NCBI GenBank assembly: GCA_030635025.1
Contig: DAOVZQ010000044.1
Coordinates: forward strand, 1 to 10,175
Direction: 5' to 3'
DNA: 10,175 nt
Source of the DNA: a bacterium
GTDB taxonomy: Bacteria > Krumholzibacteriota > Krumholzibacteriia > LZORAL124-64-63
Shown: piece after piece, positions 1 through 6,783 of the stretch
Layout: each line of letters begins with the position of its first letter
Numbering within the stretch: the stretch's first letter is position 1
Notes under the pieces: generated by a model
What the model saw: the letters and a program-made list of their open reading frames with translations, nothing else
What the model was told of the DNA's origin: nothing
The model's database searches: none
Program-made: the position numbers and the translations under genes

Positions 1-455
1 GCAATACCTGCCGCAGCCCGTTGGCGGAGGTTGTCGCCGCTGCGAAACTTCGGGATACGGGGCCCAGCTACGCGACTACAGACCTGATTATCGTCTACGG
101 CGTTCCGTCCACGGCCGAATCCTGTGATCAGGCCGTCGAGCGGGGACTGGACCTCTTTCGACATCGCTCGCAGCCGACCGATAAACTCGATCTGCGAGAC
201 GTGACCTGGGTCATCGGCATGACCGTCGATCATGTTCGCCGTTTCAAGTGTGATCGATTGGATTACCGCGGACGGGTCGGCCTTTTGGGCCTACCGGGTG
301 TGGACCTGGCCAAGGGTGGCGATCCGTTTGCCGGAGAGCAGGTGGACGACCCCTATCGGCGGGGCACCGTGACGGCCTACGAAGCCATGGCTGAGCAGAT
401 CGACCGTCTCGTCGACGCGTGGGTACCGCATCTACTCGAGGGAGCAGGGGCATGA
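1..455 (+). CDS. Low-molecular-weight protein phosphatase, YwlE-like (5' end missing)
   Basis: The gene enters the window already open; its frame begins at base 3 and reads NTCRSPLAE, the end of the LMW-PTP P-loop (C-x-G-N-x-C-R-S). The nucleophilic Cys should lie just outside the window, while the phosphate-binding Arg is at 12-14. Near the C-terminus DDPY (bases 348-356 encode D-P-Y) supplies the expected general-acid Asp, followed by the usual amphipathic final helix. The family dephosphorylates phosphotyrosine or phosphoarginine in cytoplasmic proteins through a cysteinyl-phosphate intermediate. Thr rather than Ile before the second Cys is the residue known to favour phosphoarginine in Bacillus YwlE, so arginine phosphatase activity is possible but unproven. 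The gene overlaps rpiB by four bases (ATGA), so translation is probably coupled. The order phosphatase-rpiB-glyA resembles the ywlE region of Bacillus. Family assignment is firm; the substrate is an inference. Confidence 0.88.
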   Translation, partial: NTCRSPLAEVVAAAKLRDTGPSYATTDLIIVYGVPSTAESCDQAVERGLDLFRHRSQPTDKLDLRDVTWVIGMTVDHVRRFKCDRLDYRGRVGLLGLPGVDLAKGGDPFAGEQVDDPYRRGTVTAYEAMAEQIDRLVDAWVPHLLEGAGA

Positions 456-889
456 AAATCGCCATCGGCAACGATCACCGCGGCTACGGCCACAAGCTGG
501 ACATGACGCGCTGGCTCGAAGACAAGGGACACGACGTCCAGGACAAGGGCTGCGGTGATGTAGGGTCGGCGGACTATCCTGATCACGCCCTGGCGGTGGG
601 ACGCGCGGTGGCGGACGGGGAGGCCGATCTGGGCGTGCTGATCTGCGGTTCTGGCATTGGCGTGAGCATTGCGGCCAACAAGGTGCGGGGCGTGCGCGCG
701 GCGCTCTGTTGCAACGATGAAATGGCGGCCACGACGCGGCGCCACAACGACTCCAACGTGATCTGCTTCAGCGGCGATCACACGAACATTGCCGACGCGA
801 TCCACATGCTCGACCTGTGGCTCGACTCGGAATTCGAAGGCGGCCGCCATGGGCGGCGCGTCGACAAGATCATCGATATCGAACAATGA
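452..889 (+). CDS. rpiB: Ribose-5-phosphate isomerase B
   Basis: A 145-residue protein of normal RpiB length that interconverts ribose-5-phosphate and ribulose-5-phosphate in the non-oxidative pentose phosphate pathway. The N-terminus MKIAIGNDHRGY carries the phosphate-handling Asp8-His9. The catalytic Cys65 lies in LICGSGIGVSIAANK, and His98 lies in RRHNDSNV; both match the positions of the E. coli RpiB catalytic residues. The YPD motif is at 42-44, and basic residues at 132-139 can bind the sugar phosphate. The start at 452 is chosen because homology begins there, a purine-rich GAGGGAG (438-444) sits seven bases upstream, and the ATG overlaps the stop of the phosphatase gene. An in-frame start at 419 would add eleven residues unlike the family. 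The related sugar-phosphate isomerases LacA/LacB are less likely given the housekeeping context. glyA follows after 37 bases, probably on the same transcript. Confidence 0.96.
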   Translation: MKIAIGNDHRGYGHKLDMTRWLEDKGHDVQDKGCGDVGSADYPDHALAVGRAVADGEADLGVLICGSGIGVSIAANKVRGVRAALCCNDEMAATTRRHNDSNVICFSGDHTNIADAIHMLDLWLDSEFEGGRHGRRVDKIIDIEQ

Positions 890-926
890 CCGAAGAGTGG
901 CAAGGCGCCGGAAAACGGAGATCAAG

Positions 927-2171
927 ATGAACGAGAAACTGCACGCCATGGACCCGACGGTCGGGACCATCGTCGACAACGAGCTCGGCCGCCAGCGCGA
1001 CCAGCTCGAGATGATCGCCAGCGAGAACTTCACCAGCGAGGCCGTCATGGAGGCCATGGGCAGCGTGCTGACCAACAAGTATGCCGAGGGGTACCCGGGT
1101 AAGCGGTACTACGGCGGTTGCGTGAACGTCGACGAGGTGGAGACCCTGGCCAAGAAGCGCGCCATGGCGCTGTTCGGGGCCGAGCGCGCCAACGTCCAGC
1201 CCCACTCGGGATCCACCGCCAACATGACCGCCTATCTGTCGGTACTCAAGCCCGGCGAAAAGATCCTGGGCTTGTCGCTCTCGCACGGCGGGCATCTGAC
1301 CCACGGGCATCCGGTCAACTTTTCGGGACTTCTCTTCGACGCCATCCACTACGAGGTGAGTCCCGAGACCGAGACCATCGACTACGACCGGCTGCGTGAA
1401 CAGGCCAAGGCCGAGCGGCCGAAGATGATCGTGGGCGGCGCCAGCGCATACCCGCGCTTCTGGGACTACGAGATCCTGCGCGAGATCGCCGACGAGATCG
1501 AGGCCGTGCTGCTCTTCGATATGGCCCATATCGCGGGTCTGGTCGCCGGCGGCGTGCACCCAAGCCCGGTGCCCCATTGCGACATCGTGACCTCGACGAC
1601 CCACAAGACCCTGCGCGGTCCCCGCGGCGGTATCATCCTGGCGAAGAAATCCTTCTTCAAGAACGTCAACAAGATGAACTTCCCGGGCATCCAGGGCGGC
1701 CCGCTGATGCACGTGATCGCGGCCAAGGCCGTGTGTTTCCACGAGTGCATGCAGGACGGGTTCAAGGACTACGCCAAGCGCATGATCGAGAACGCGTCCG
1801 TGCTGGGCGAGATGCTGCTCGAGCGTGGCTTCCATCTGGTGAGCGGCGGCACCGACAATCATCTCCTGCTGGTCAACGTCTCCAACAAGGGGCTGACGGG
1901 CAAGGACATGGAGGCGCTGCTCGAAAGCGTGGGCATCACCGCCAACAAGAACACGGTTCCCTTCGACCAGGAGAGTCCGTTCGTGACCAGCGGTATTCGC
2001 CTGGGCACGCCGGCCCTGACGACCCGCGGCATGGGCCCCGACCAGATGCGCATCATCGCCGATATCATCGATCGGGCCGTGATCGCGCGTGAGGACGAGG
2101 ACGCCCTGGTGAAGTTGCGCGGAGAGGCCCAGGATCTCTGCGACGCCTATCCTCTCTACCCGGAACTGTAG
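927..2171 (+). CDS. glyA: Serine hydroxymethyltransferase
   Basis: A 414-residue cytoplasmic PLP enzyme, full length for bacterial SHMT. It converts serine and tetrahydrofolate to glycine and 5,10-methylene-tetrahydrofolate, the main source of one-carbon units for purines, thymidylate and methionine. The PLP-binding lysine is Lys227 in STTHKTLRGPRGG. The cofactor-binding DMAHIAGL is at 198-205, the N-terminal IASENF at 30-35, the EGYPGKRYYGG substrate loop at 54-64, and the carboxylate-binding Arg358 in SGIRLGTPALTTRG. The start at 927 has GGAG (917-920) six bases upstream and the usual short N-terminal arm; the frame is open further upstream, but that stretch overlaps rpiB and looks non-native. 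It is the only conventional gene of the operon ending in TAG. It is followed after 17 bases by nrdR, and one-carbon and deoxynucleotide supply fit together. No missing residues were seen. Confidence 0.98.
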   Translation: MNEKLHAMDPTVGTIVDNELGRQRDQLEMIASENFTSEAVMEAMGSVLTNKYAEGYPGKRYYGGCVNVDEVETLAKKRAMALFGAERANVQPHSGSTANMTAYLSVLKPGEKILGLSLSHGGHLTHGHPVNFSGLLFDAIHYEVSPETETIDYDRLREQAKAERPKMIVGGASAYPRFWDYEILREIADEIEAVLLFDMAHIAGLVAGGVHPSPVPHCDIVTSTTHKTLRGPRGGIILAKKSFFKNVNKMNFPGIQGGPLMHVIAAKAVCFHECMQDGFKDYAKRMIENASVLGEMLLERGFHLVSGGTDNHLLLVNVSNKGLTGKDMEALLESVGITANKNTVPFDQESPFVTSGIRLGTPALTTRGMGPDQMRIIADIIDRAVIAREDEDALVKLRGEAQDLCDAYPLYPEL

Positions 2172-2188
2172 GCGGAAGGGAGGCCGGT

Positions 2189-2659
2189 TTGAAGTGCCCG
2201 AGCTGCAGTACCGATGACGACAAGGTGGTGGACAGCCGGTCCGTCCGTGAGGGACTGGCCGTGCGTCGCCGGCGCGAGTGTTTGTCCTGCGGCGAACGCT
2301 TCACCACATACGAGTACATTGAGGCCAAGCAGTTCCGGGTGATCAAGCGCAACGGGCATCGTGTCGAGTTTGATCGCTCCAAGGTGATCGGCGGTATCGC
2401 CCGCGCCTGCGAGAAGCGGCCGGTGACCCTGGAGCAGATGGAGGCCGTGGCCGATGCCGTCGAGCGCGACCTGGCCGCGGGCCTTTCGTTGGAAGTACCG
2501 TCGGGTGCCATCGGCGAGTCGGTCATGAACAAACTGCGCGACGTGGATGAGGTGGCCTACGTGCGCTTCGCCTCGGTGTACCGTTCGTTCAAGGACGTGG
2601 ACGAGTTCATGAAGGAACTGCGACAGATTCTCGACGGGAAGGAGGGCGAGGATGCATGA
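2189..2659 (+). CDS. nrdR: Transcriptional repressor NrdR
   Basis: A 156-residue ATP/dATP-sensing repressor of ribonucleotide reductase genes. A zinc ribbon at the N-terminus has Cys3, Cys6, Cys31 and Cys34 (MKCPSC and CLSCGERFTTYE), with the basic VRRRREC strand that contacts DNA. An ATP-cone domain follows at about 49-139 (RVIKRNGHRVEFDRSKV and the YVRFASVYRSF segment). Length and motifs are standard. The start is TTG at 2189: the family always begins MKCP, and GGGAGG at 2178-2183 lies five bases upstream, so the unusual codon is well supported. The gene overlaps tatC by eight bases. The targets (nrd promoters with NrdR boxes) are not in this window, and I saw no obvious NrdR box here. Identity is secure. 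Confidence 0.97.
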   Translation: MKCPSCSTDDDKVVDSRSVREGLAVRRRRECLSCGERFTTYEYIEAKQFRVIKRNGHRVEFDRSKVIGGIARACEKRPVTLEQMEAVADAVERDLAAGLSLEVPSGAIGESVMNKLRDVDEVAYVRFASVYRSFKDVDEFMKELRQILDGKEGEDA

Positions 2660-3449
2660 CGGAGCCTCCGACTCGGAGCAACCGAGACTGCCCGAACCCG
2701 GATCCGACGAGACGAGCGGCCAGATGACCCTGCTGGATCACCTGGACGAGCTTCGATCTGTTCTGGTCCAGACCCTGATCGCGGTGGCCGTCGCGTCCAT
2801 CGGATGCTGGTTCCTGTCCAGCCCCCTGCTCGACCTGCTGGTCAAGCCCCTGACCTCCTCCGGAAACATGGTCTATTTCAGCCAGCCGGTCGAAGCCTTC
2901 ATGACCCGTATGAAGCTGTCGCTCGTCTGTGGGCTCTTCGTTGTGATGCCCTTCGTGCTGCTGCGCATCTATCGCTTTGTTTTGCCGGGTCTGTACGTTA
3001 AGGAACGCAAGGTTGTCACCCCCCTGGTGATTGCATCGGTGGCCTTGTTCTATACGGGCGTGGCCTTCGCCTATATGGTGCTGATCCCCAAGGTCATGGC
3101 CTTCATGCTTAACTACGCCACGACCTATATGCAGCCCCTGATCGGGATCGGTCCCTATTTCGCTTTCGTGGCCAAGCTGTGTCTGGCTTTCGGCCTCGTT
3201 TTCCAGTTGCCTCTGGTCGTTCTGTTGCTAAGCACTCTCGGTATCGTGAAGCCCAAAACTCTCTGGAAAAGCTGGCGCTATGCTCTGTTGGCCATAGTGG
3301 TCCTGTCCGCGATGCTCACCCCCCCCGATGTTTTTTCACAGCTGGTCATGGCCGGACCCGTGATGTTGCTGTATTTGGGGTCGGTCGGTGTGGCCATGGC
3401 CGTGGATCGGCGCCGCGATCAAGGGGAGTTGCATGAGGATGACGATTGA
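2652..3449 (+). CDS. tatC: Twin-arginine translocase subunit TatC
   Basis: A 265-residue polytopic membrane protein, the receptor of the Tat pathway that exports folded proteins with twin-arginine signal peptides. After a polar N-terminal tail of about 25 residues comes LLDHLDELR, then six hydrophobic segments at roughly 37-56, 87-108, 121-148, 168-194, 207-222 and 228-250. The signal-peptide-binding region FVLPGLYVKERK contains the invariant Glu118, and LTPPDVFSQ precedes the last segment. Gln185 in FGLVFQLP stands where E. coli has Glu170. The start at 2652 has AAGGAGGG (2639-2646) five bases upstream and overlaps the end of nrdR; Met25 is an alternative without a convincing ribosome site. 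TatA/TatB genes are not in the window. A 69-base gap follows before the next gene. Confidence 0.96.
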   Translation: MHDGASDSEQPRLPEPGSDETSGQMTLLDHLDELRSVLVQTLIAVAVASIGCWFLSSPLLDLLVKPLTSSGNMVYFSQPVEAFMTRMKLSLVCGLFVVMPFVLLRIYRFVLPGLYVKERKVVTPLVIASVALFYTGVAFAYMVLIPKVMAFMLNYATTYMQPLIGIGPYFAFVAKLCLAFGLVFQLPLVVLLLSTLGIVKPKTLWKSWRYALLAIVVLSAMLTPPDVFSQLVMAGPVMLLYLGSVGVAMAVDRRRDQGELHEDDD

Positions 3450-3472
3450 CTTAGAGTGGATTCCTCTAGACA
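3446..3472 (+). promoter_or_regulatory. Weak possible promoter before the polyprenyl synthase gene
   Basis: The 69-base gap after tatC is the largest in the first 7.7 kb. TTGACT (3446-3451), overlapping the tatC stop, is a good -35 match, but the best -10 candidate TAGACA (3467-3472) is only 15 bases away and poor. A short inverted repeat (TAGAG 3452-3456, CTCTA 3464-3468) lies between them. It could give the downstream block its own transcription, or mean nothing. Confidence 0.2.
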
Positions 3473-3518
3473 TTTGAACCCAATCCGCGACCTCTAGCAA
3501 GCGCGCTGAAAGGCCCAC

Positions 3519-4523
3519 ATGTCACTCGTCGATCGGGAACGCATCAAGCTCTGGGCCCTCCAGAAGATCATCGGACCCGAGTTGGAACGTTTCGACCAGG
3601 TCTACGATGATCTGGTCAGAGGTGACACGCCCCTGATCAACGAGATCTGTAATCATGTAAAGAAGGGCAAGAGCAAGCGTTTCCGGCCCACATTGCTGCT
3701 CCTGAGCGCCAAGCACGACGGGGGTATCGATGAGTCGGCGATCACCGCGGCCGCCTGTGTGGAGATGATCCACACGGCCACCCTGCTGCATGATGATTTC
3801 ATCGACGAAGCCTTGACCCGGCGGGGGCTGCCTTCGGTAACCCATCACTGGGGCCCTTCGACGGCCCTGGTCATGGGCGACTATCTCTACAGCAAGGCCC
3901 TCGACTGCCTCGTGCAGGCCGAACTCCACGACGCCCTGCGTATGCTGGCGCGGACCACGGTGCTGATGAGCCAGGCCGAAATGATGCAGATCGAGACCAA
4001 GTACGACTTGTCCATCAGCATCGAGCAGTACCTGAAGATCATCTATCGCAAGACCGCCTCGCTGATCGAATCCACTTGCGAGATCGGCGCCGGTCTCAAT
4101 CCTGAACTCAAGGACCGCGCCAAGATCTTCGGCGAGTTCGGCAGCAAGATCGGTTTCGTCTTCCAGATCACCGACGACATCTTCGACTATCTCGGCGACG
4201 AGCGGCGTCTCGGCAAGCCGACCGGCCAGGATTGGGAGGAGGGGCGCATCACACTGCCCCTGATCGCCGCCCTGAACAACGCGCCCGAAAGCGAGGCCCG
4301 TGCGCTTCTGGATGGCGCCAAGGATCTGGAAACAGAAGACCGCAAGGCGTACTGGCCCGAGGTCAAGACCTTCGTCATGAAGCACGGCGGTGTAGATAAG
4401 GCGCGAGACATGGCTCGTGTCTACGGTGATGAGGCCAAGCAGGCCATTACGCCGGTGGCCCGGGGTGTCCAGAAGGATCTTCTGGCGGTCTCGGTCGAAT
4501 ACGTCCTGAAGCGACTCAATTGA
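3519..4523 (+). CDS. Long-chain trans-polyprenyl diphosphate synthase (IspB/HepT type)
   Basis: A 334-residue class I isoprenyl synthase that elongates an allylic diphosphate with isopentenyl diphosphate to make the side chain of respiratory quinones. The first Asp-rich motif is LLHDDFIDE (Asp92, Asp93, Asp96), followed by TRRG. The second is QITDDIFDY (Asp219, Asp220, Asp223), followed by GKPTGQDWEEGRITLP. GKSKRFRP (50-57) matches the diphosphate-binding basic motif. The residues four and five before the first motif are Thr88 and Ala87, small rather than aromatic; by the chain-length rule known for this family, this points to a long product (C35-C50) rather than farnesyl diphosphate. The start ATG has AAAGG (3509-3513) five bases upstream. 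rsfS follows after 40 bases. Exact chain length and the quinone type cannot be read from sequence. A geranylgeranyl synthase is the main alternative. Confidence 0.92.
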   Translation: MSLVDRERIKLWALQKIIGPELERFDQVYDDLVRGDTPLINEICNHVKKGKSKRFRPTLLLLSAKHDGGIDESAITAAACVEMIHTATLLHDDFIDEALTRRGLPSVTHHWGPSTALVMGDYLYSKALDCLVQAELHDALRMLARTTVLMSQAEMMQIETKYDLSISIEQYLKIIYRKTASLIESTCEIGAGLNPELKDRAKIFGEFGSKIGFVFQITDDIFDYLGDERRLGKPTGQDWEEGRITLPLIAALNNAPESEARALLDGAKDLETEDRKAYWPEVKTFVMKHGGVDKARDMARVYGDEAKQAITPVARGVQKDLLAVSVEYVLKRLN

Positions 4524-4563
4524 TCCCGGTCTCCGGATCGACATCCCAGCAGACGGTGGCAAG

Positions 4564-5043
4564 ATGAACGAACAAGCAGAGCCCTGGTACGTCCACGAGA
4601 CCGGTGACGGATTCCGCCTGGCTGAATTGGCCGCCCACGCCATTCTGGTCAAGAAGGGCGAGAGCGTTCTGGTCCTCGATCTGCGCGGGCGATCCGACGT
4701 GGCCGACTACTTCGTGATCACCACCGGGCAATCCAATACCCAGGTCGACTCTCTCGGACGCGGCGTGAGCGACGATCTGACCGCGGCCGGCCACAAGCCC
4801 ATGCATGTGGAGGGATCCATCAACTCAAAATGGATTCTGCTGGACTACGTGGATGTGGTTGTGCACGTCATGCAATCCAGCGCCCGCGAATACTACGGGC
4901 TTGAGCGCTTGTGGAACGACGCCGGGCGTTGCGATATCGACGAGCATTACTTCGACAGGCCGGAAGTGGCGGAGCGGCACCCCGGGCTTTCCCTGGTGCG
5001 GCGCGGCGAATCGTCCGGGACCGGAGTGGAAGAGGAATCATGA
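4564..5043 (+). CDS. rsfS: Ribosomal silencing factor RsfS (Iojap family)
   Basis: A 159-residue protein of the Iojap/RsfS family. Members bind ribosomal protein uL14 on the large subunit and block 30S-50S joining, lowering translation during starvation. The core motifs are present in order: VLVLDLRGRSDVADYFVITTG (about 36-55), the S-x-T-Q-V helix start (57-61), HVEG (81-84), WILLDYVDVVVHVM (90-103) and REYYGLERLWNDA (108-120). The last 35 or so residues are a polar, probably disordered tail beyond the family core. The start ATG has GGTGG (4555-4559) four bases upstream. Its stop codon overlaps the argS start as ATGA, so the two are probably translationally coupled; RsfS beside a translation enzyme is a sensible pairing. 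In many bacteria rsfS sits next to nadD, which is not seen here. Confidence 0.95.
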   Translation: MNEQAEPWYVHETGDGFRLAELAAHAILVKKGESVLVLDLRGRSDVADYFVITTGQSNTQVDSLGRGVSDDLTAAGHKPMHVEGSINSKWILLDYVDVVVHVMQSSAREYYGLERLWNDAGRCDIDEHYFDRPEVAERHPGLSLVRRGESSGTGVEEES

Positions 5044-6782
5044 CCATTCACGATATCATTCGTACGGAGATCTTCCGCTGTCTCGAGAGTTACGGTCTCT
5101 TCGAGGAGGACGTGAAGGTCGATCTCGAGAAGCCCCGCGATCCCAGTCACGGAGATCTCAGCACCAATATCGCCATGGCCACGGCCAAGCGACTCGATCG
5201 CAAGCCGCGCGAACTGGCGGGCGAGCTGGCCGCGAAGCTGGATTTCGACCACGACGTGATCGAGTCCGTGGAAATCGCCGGTCCCGGCTTCATCAACTTT
5301 CGCTTCGCACCGGCCTACCAGGTCGACCTGTTGCTCGATCTGTGGTCGGACGAGGGCGCCATCCTGGACATGAATACAGGCCGTGGACGACGCATCAATG
5401 TCGAGTTCATCAGCGCCAATCCCACCGGACCGCTCAATGTGGTCTCGGCCCGGGCCGGTGCGTTCGGCGCCACGCTGGTGCGGCTGTTGGACGCCGTCGG
5501 CTACGATGCGCACGCGGAGTACTACGTCAACGACGCCGGTCGTCAGGTCATGCTGCTCGGCAAGTCCCTGCGCGCCCGTACCATGGAGATGCTCGGACAT
5601 CCCGCAGACTTCCCCGAGGACGGCTACAAGGGTCGTTATATCCATATGATGGCCGAGGAATTGATCGGGCTGTCGAGCCGGGCCATCCAGGAACAGGCCG
5701 AAGTCTTCAACGACGAGAGCTTCCAGCGCCTGACCGCGCCCGACGGCAACGCCGACGCCTGGGTCGCTCTGCCCGAGGACGAGTCGAGCCGCCGTTTTTC
5801 CAAGTACGCGTTGATGAAGATCCTCACCTGGCAGCGACAAACCTGCCGGCGCTTCGGGCTGCGTTTCGATACCTGGTATTTCGAGTCGGAGCTCCACGAG
5901 ACCAAGCGCGTCGAGCGGGCTCACGAGCGACTGCGCAAGAGCGAATCGGTCTACGAACAGGACGACGCGACCTGGTTCCGGTCGACCGACTATGGCGACG
6001 AGAAGGACCGGGTCATCGTACGGTCGGACGGCACGCCCACATACTTCCTGGCCGATGTCGCCTACCACTACCACAAGTTCCAGCGTGGGTTCGAACGGGC
6101 CATCGACTTCCTGGGGCCGGATCACCACGGTCATATTCCGCGCATGCGGGGCGCCATGATCGCCTTGGGCGTCCCCGAGGATTGGCTCGAGGTGCAGATC
6201 CTACAGCAGGTGAACTTCGTGGAGAACGGCCGGCCCGTGGACATGTCGAAGCGCGAGGGCCAGTTCGTGACCATGGACGCCCTTTGCGACGACGTGGGCG
6301 CTGACGTGGCCAAGTACATTTTTCTCACACGCAAGCCGAATTCCCATCTGGACTTCGATCTGGACCTGGCGCGTGAGCAGTCCAACGAGAATCCGGTCTA
6401 CTACGTCAAGTATGCCCACGCGAGGATCTGTTCGGTCCTGCGCAAGGCCGACGAGGCCGACTGGAAAAACGTAACACCGTCCACGGCGCCGCTGGCGAGA
6501 CTCGAGGCGGCTCCCGAGCGCGCGTTGATCCGGGAACTGATCCGTCTGCCGGAAGTCATTACCGGCGCGGCGGTGGCGCGCGAGCCCCACCGACTCACAA
6601 CATACGCGCAGGACGTATCCGGCCTATTCCATCAGTTCTATCACCAGTGCGTGATTCTGGGCGAAGACCGCGATACGACCGAAGCGAGGCTGCAGTTGTG
6701 TCTGCTGACCCGCAAGGTTCTGCGCCGCGTGTTGGACCTGATCGGCATCGATGCCCCCGAAGCGATGGGGGAGAAGGAGTGA
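5040..6782 (+). CDS. argS: Arginyl-tRNA synthetase with a non-canonical HIGH motif
   Basis: A 580-residue class I synthetase that charges tRNA-Arg with arginine. The order is an N-terminal Add-1 domain (1 to about 90, with SHGDLSTNIAM), the Rossmann catalytic domain opening at FISANPTGPL (124-132), EYYVNDAGRQ (160-169), LGPDHHGHIPRM (358-369), the KMSKS-equivalent VDMSKREGQFVT (400-411), SHLDFDLDLA and NPVYYVKYAHAR, and the DALR anticodon-binding domain at the end (YAQDVSGLFHQFYHQC onward). Where most homologues of this type have HVGH after GPL, this one has Asn133-Val-Val-Ser136 (5436-5447), so both signature histidines are absent. No frameshift is seen and the surrounding sequence is well kept, so the gene looks functional. 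The start overlaps the rsfS stop, with AGAGGAA (5031-5037) upstream; an open extension to 4911 is in another frame of rsfS and is rejected. Family identity is certain. Confidence 0.95.
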   Translation: MTIHDIIRTEIFRCLESYGLFEEDVKVDLEKPRDPSHGDLSTNIAMATAKRLDRKPRELAGELAAKLDFDHDVIESVEIAGPGFINFRFAPAYQVDLLLDLWSDEGAILDMNTGRGRRINVEFISANPTGPLNVVSARAGAFGATLVRLLDAVGYDAHAEYYVNDAGRQVMLLGKSLRARTMEMLGHPADFPEDGYKGRYIHMMAEELIGLSSRAIQEQAEVFNDESFQRLTAPDGNADAWVALPEDESSRRFSKYALMKILTWQRQTCRRFGLRFDTWYFESELHETKRVERAHERLRKSESVYEQDDATWFRSTDYGDEKDRVIVRSDGTPTYFLADVAYHYHKFQRGFERAIDFLGPDHHGHIPRMRGAMIALGVPEDWLEVQILQQVNFVENGRPVDMSKREGQFVTMDALCDDVGADVAKYIFLTRKPNSHLDFDLDLAREQSNENPVYYVKYAHARICSVLRKADEADWKNVTPSTAPLARLEAAPERALIRELIRLPEVITGAAVAREPHRLTTYAQDVSGLFHQFYHQCVILGEDRDTTEARLQLCLLTRKVLRRVLDLIGIDAPEAMGEKE

Positions 6783-6783
6783 C

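Noticed and set aside
870..1862. Long open frame antisense to glyA (330 codons); similar long antisense frames at 3522-4652, 4947-6134, 6595-7632 and 9026-10015
   Set aside because: Each lies fully opposite a gene with clear family motifs; the translations are rich in His, Gln, Arg and Val with no recognisable domain, as expected from the third-position GC bias of the real gene.
2724..2726. Met25 as the TatC start
   Set aside because: It would fit the family N-terminus, but the strong AAGGAGGG site and overlap with nrdR favour 2652.
4522..4539. Hairpin GATCC(C)GG-TCT-CCGGATC after the polyprenyl synthase as a terminator
   Set aside because: It has a bulge, a triloop and no T tract, and rsfS follows within 25 bases in the same direction.
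4805..6304. 499-codon + strand frame overlapping rsfS and argS
   Set aside because: It is an Arg/Gly-rich shifted reading of argS with no domain; argS in its own frame has a full set of motifs.
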